From: CAYUWG01 sp964448285
GTDB lineage: Bacteria > Bacteroidota > Ignavibacteria > SZUA-365
NCBI GenBank assembly: GCA_964448285.1
Contig: CAYUWG010000126.1
Coordinates: 1 to 7,499 of the forward strand
Length of the DNA stretch: 7,499 nucleotides
Direction: 5' to 3'
Part shown: positions 5,589 to 7,499 of the stretch, piece by piece
How positions within the stretch are numbered: position 1 is the stretch's first letter
How the letters are laid out: each line of letters opens with the position of its first letter
The notes under the pieces: model-generated
What the model was told of the DNA's origin: nothing
Database searches by the model: none
The model's input: the letters and a program-made list of their open reading frames with translations, nothing else
Position numbers and translations under genes: made by a program

Positions 5589-7499
5589 CTACTTCACGAT
5601 GATCATCTTCATCGTCTTCGACGGTGTTCCATCGACGTTCATACGGTAGAAGTACACGCCCGCCGAGAGACCACCTGCTTCGAATGCATGATAGTACTTC
5701 CCCGGTTGAACCGCTCCGAGTCTCTGCCGATGAACGAGTTTTCCACCGTGATCGAACACGTCGAGCGTGACGTCCATCTGCCGTTCGATGGTGTAAGCGA
5801 TTGTCGTTTGTCCTTGCGAGGAAAACGGATTAGGGAAATTCTGTTCGAGACGAAACGATTCGGCAATGGGCGTTCGCTGGGAGTCGAGAAGGGAGAAGGA
5901 CGTTTTGAATACGCCGCGTCCGTGTGTCGAAGCGAACAACGTCCCGTCCTTGCGGAATTGCAGGTCGGCAACCGTGACGTTTCCCATGCCCTCGTTGTTG
6001 ACCTCCCACGAAACGCCTCCATCGTAACTGAAAAACACGCCAACGTCCGTACCGACATACAAGCGTTGCGGATTTGCGGGATTGATGACGATGGAATTCG
6101 TTGGAACATCGGGTAGTGAAAGTGAGCCGCTTCCCGATACGCTGACCCACGATGTGCCGTAGTCCGTCGTGCGAAACACGTGCGGCGTTCCAAATCCGCT
6201 GAATGTCACGTACGCTATTGCCGGGTCGGCGTAATGCACAGCGATGTCGGTGATGTATCGCTGCGGTAATCCGGAGCTCACACGAGTCCACTCCGTTCCA
6301 TTGTTCGTCGTCACATATACGGAGCCGCTCGATGAACCGGTGTAGATGACGCTGCCGTTGCTTTTCGAAATCCCGATGGCAGTGATGTAGCCGCCGGTGC
6401 CCGTGACGTTAGGACTGATAGGCGTCCACAACTCGGCGCTGTTCGTGGTTCGATATACCCGATAGGTGCCGGCGTAGAGCTTCTTCGGATCGTTTGGGTC
6501 CATCTCGAACGGCGCGATGAATGCGGATTGATCGGAAGTCCAGCCTTCAGGTTCGCGAGGTATGCCCGACATCTTCGGGACGAAGCTCCCTCCAGCGCCA
6601 TAGGCCGATGATTTATGAAACCACAGGTAATACAGCTCCGCGTACATGTACCGCGTGTCGTTGTAATCTATCGCCGTGTAGCCACCATCACCGCCGAGAG
6701 GCATACTCCATTGAACGCCCGTTGCCGTTTTGAGTGTGCCGTTGTCGATCGTTCCGCCGAGTACGTTATCAGAAGTCGGATGCGGTGTGCCGCTGTGAAA
6801 CTGTGTCGTAATCAAACCGGTGTTCGCGTCGAGAAAGACCGCACCTCCGTTCGTCGTTCGAAAAACGCCTCCGTCGCAGGCGGCAAACATCTCATTTGGA
6901 TTTTGCGGATTGAAGAGCAACTCATGTTGATCCGCATGGACATAGGTGAACGATGCATGCTGGTACCAATTCGTCATTTGCTTCCAATTCGTGCCCGAGT
7001 TCGTGGAGCGATACAAGTCGATTCCGCCGGCCCAAATGATTCCCGGATTTGTCGGATGCACCGTAAGCACCGAGTTGTACTGTCCCTGCTGACCCATATA
7101 CGTATTTCCATCGATCTCATTCATCGGCACGGCAATGCCCTTCCACGACTCTCCTCTATCCGTCGTGCGATAGATTCCCGCGCAGGACTCGTCGTAGTAA
7201 TCCGTGAATGCTGCATAAACGATATCACCGTTCGATGGCGCTGCCGCAATTTGAATGCGTGTGTATTCCATCGTCGTCGCGATGCCGTTCATTATGCGCG
7301 TCCATGTAACGCCGTGATCCGAGGAGCGATAGATTCCCGATGATTCGAGTGTGGCATAGACGAGACCGTCGGTCGTTTTGCTGAAGGCCGTCATCATGCC
7401 GCGCGCTCCGGCAATGACCCGAGTCCACGTTGCGCCGAAATCGGAAGAGCGCATGATCCCGCGTCGCGTCGAAGCGAGAACGACGTTCTGCCAAAACGG
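5589..7499 (-). CDS. Secreted Asp-box (BNR/sortilin-like) beta-propeller protein with T9SS C-terminal sorting domain, 3' part (5' end outside window)
   Basis: The visible 636 residues are open to the right edge, so the N-terminus and signal peptide lie outside. An internal Met at 7452-7454 is not the start, because the 15 codons before it continue the repeat pattern (VLASTRRGI). Nine Asp-box-type motifs (S/T-x-D/N-x-G-x-x-W) occur at fragment residues 18-25 (SSDFGATW), 59-66 (SSDHGVTW), 112-119 (TTDRGESW), 165-172 (STNSGTNW), 215-222 (degenerate, TTNGGAVF), 351-358 (degenerate, TTNSAELW), 397-404 (TTNNGTEW), 444-451 (TTDYGTSW) and 491-498 (SYDGGVSW). They are spaced as blades of one or two sortilin/Vps10-like propellers. 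HADQHELLFNPQNPN near 188-202 is a conserved segment of such proteins. The last ~90 residues are a type A sorting domain: LEQNFPNPF (551-559), LDVFDHGGKLV, GLSAGVYFYRM (610-620), KMIIVK end. It should be exported by Sec, then by T9SS, with the tail removed or used for surface anchoring. The substrate or binding partner is unknown; many relatives are annotated as glycosyl hydrolases without demonstrated activity. Confidence 0.9.
   Translation of the reverse strand, partial: PFWQNVVLASTRRGIMRSSDFGATWTRVIAGARGMMTAFSKTTDGLVYATLESSGIYRSSDHGVTWTRIMNGIATTMEYTRIQIAAAPSNGDIVYAAFTDYYDESCAGIYRTTDRGESWKGIAVPMNEIDGNTYMGQQGQYNSVLTVHPTNPGIIWAGGIDLYRSTNSGTNWKQMTNWYQHASFTYVHADQHELLFNPQNPNEMFAACDGGVFRTTNGGAVFLDANTGLITTQFHSGTPHPTSDNVLGGTIDNGTLKTATGVQWSMPLGGDGGYTAIDYNDTRYMYAELYYLWFHKSSAYGAGGSFVPKMSGIPREPEGWTSDQSAFIAPFEMDPNDPKKLYAGTYRVYRTTNSAELWTPISPNVTGTGGYITAIGISKSNGSVIYTGSSSGSVYVTTNNGTEWTRVSSGLPQRYITDIAVHYADPAIAYVTFSGFGTPHVFRTTDYGTSWVSVSGSGSLSLPDVPTNSIVINPANPQRLYVGTDVGVFFSYDGGVSWEVNNEGMGNVTVADLQFRKDGTLFASTHGRGVFKTSFSLLDSQRTPIAESFRLEQNFPNPFSSQGQTTIAYTIERQMDVTLDVFDHGGKLVHRQRLGAVQPGKYYHAFEAGGLSAGVYFYRMNVDGTPSKTMKMIIVK

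Noticed and set aside
5535..6116. Plus-strand open frame of 193 codons reaching into the intergenic gap
   Set aside because: Most of it is antisense to the sorting-domain gene and its composition is non-protein-like (HDDHLHRLRRCSIDVHTVEV). It has no recognisable domain.
6615..7343. Plus-strand open frame of 242 codons
   Set aside because: It is antisense to the Asp-box repeats. Its Arg/Val/Ile-rich composition and lack of any motif mark it as a shadow frame.

Overview
The window carries four protein genes, all read on the minus strand and tightly packed. There is no sign of mobile elements, RNA genes, CRISPR arrays or long non-coding stretches. In transcription order (right to left) they are: (1) the 3' part of a large secreted protein built of Asp-box/BNR beta-propeller repeats and ending in a C-terminal sorting domain of the type IX secretion (T9SS/Por) kind, 5589 to beyond 7499; (2) a 770-residue polytopic membrane protein with a C-terminal TPR domain, 3176-5488; (3) an LptD/OstA outer-membrane LPS-assembly protein of the Bacteroidota kind, 585-3179; (4) the N-terminal half of a YeiH/UPF0324-family putative sulfate exporter, running off the left edge, 1-588.

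Organism: the T9SS sorting domain (QNFPNPF ... GLSAGVYFYRM ... KMIIVK), the Bacteroidota-style LptD (YTTCDNPDHKHYYFG, IPLFALPFAVIP) and moderate GC content suggest a didermal member of the Bacteroidota/Ignavibacteria/Kapabacteria part of the FCB group. This is inferred from protein style. No rRNA or marker gene is present to fix it.

Layout: the secreted protein is separated from the rest by a 100-bp gap in which I see no convincing promoter or terminator. The TPR membrane protein and lptD overlap by 4 bp (ATGA). The yeiH-like frame can begin at a TTG that overlaps the lptD stop in the same way (TTGA). Genes 2-4 therefore look like one translationally coupled unit. The polytopic/TPR protein resembles GT-C-type glycosyltransferases in general layout, and its coupling to lptD makes a cell-envelope glycan role plausible but unproven.

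The most checkable oddities are the start of the yeiH-like gene, where a strong Shine-Dalgarno sequence points to an ATG in the wrong frame; the single cysteine pair left in LptD; and the uncharacterised membrane/TPR protein locked to lptD. Nothing here amounts to an obviously new defence or mobile system; this looks like an envelope and secretion neighbourhood.
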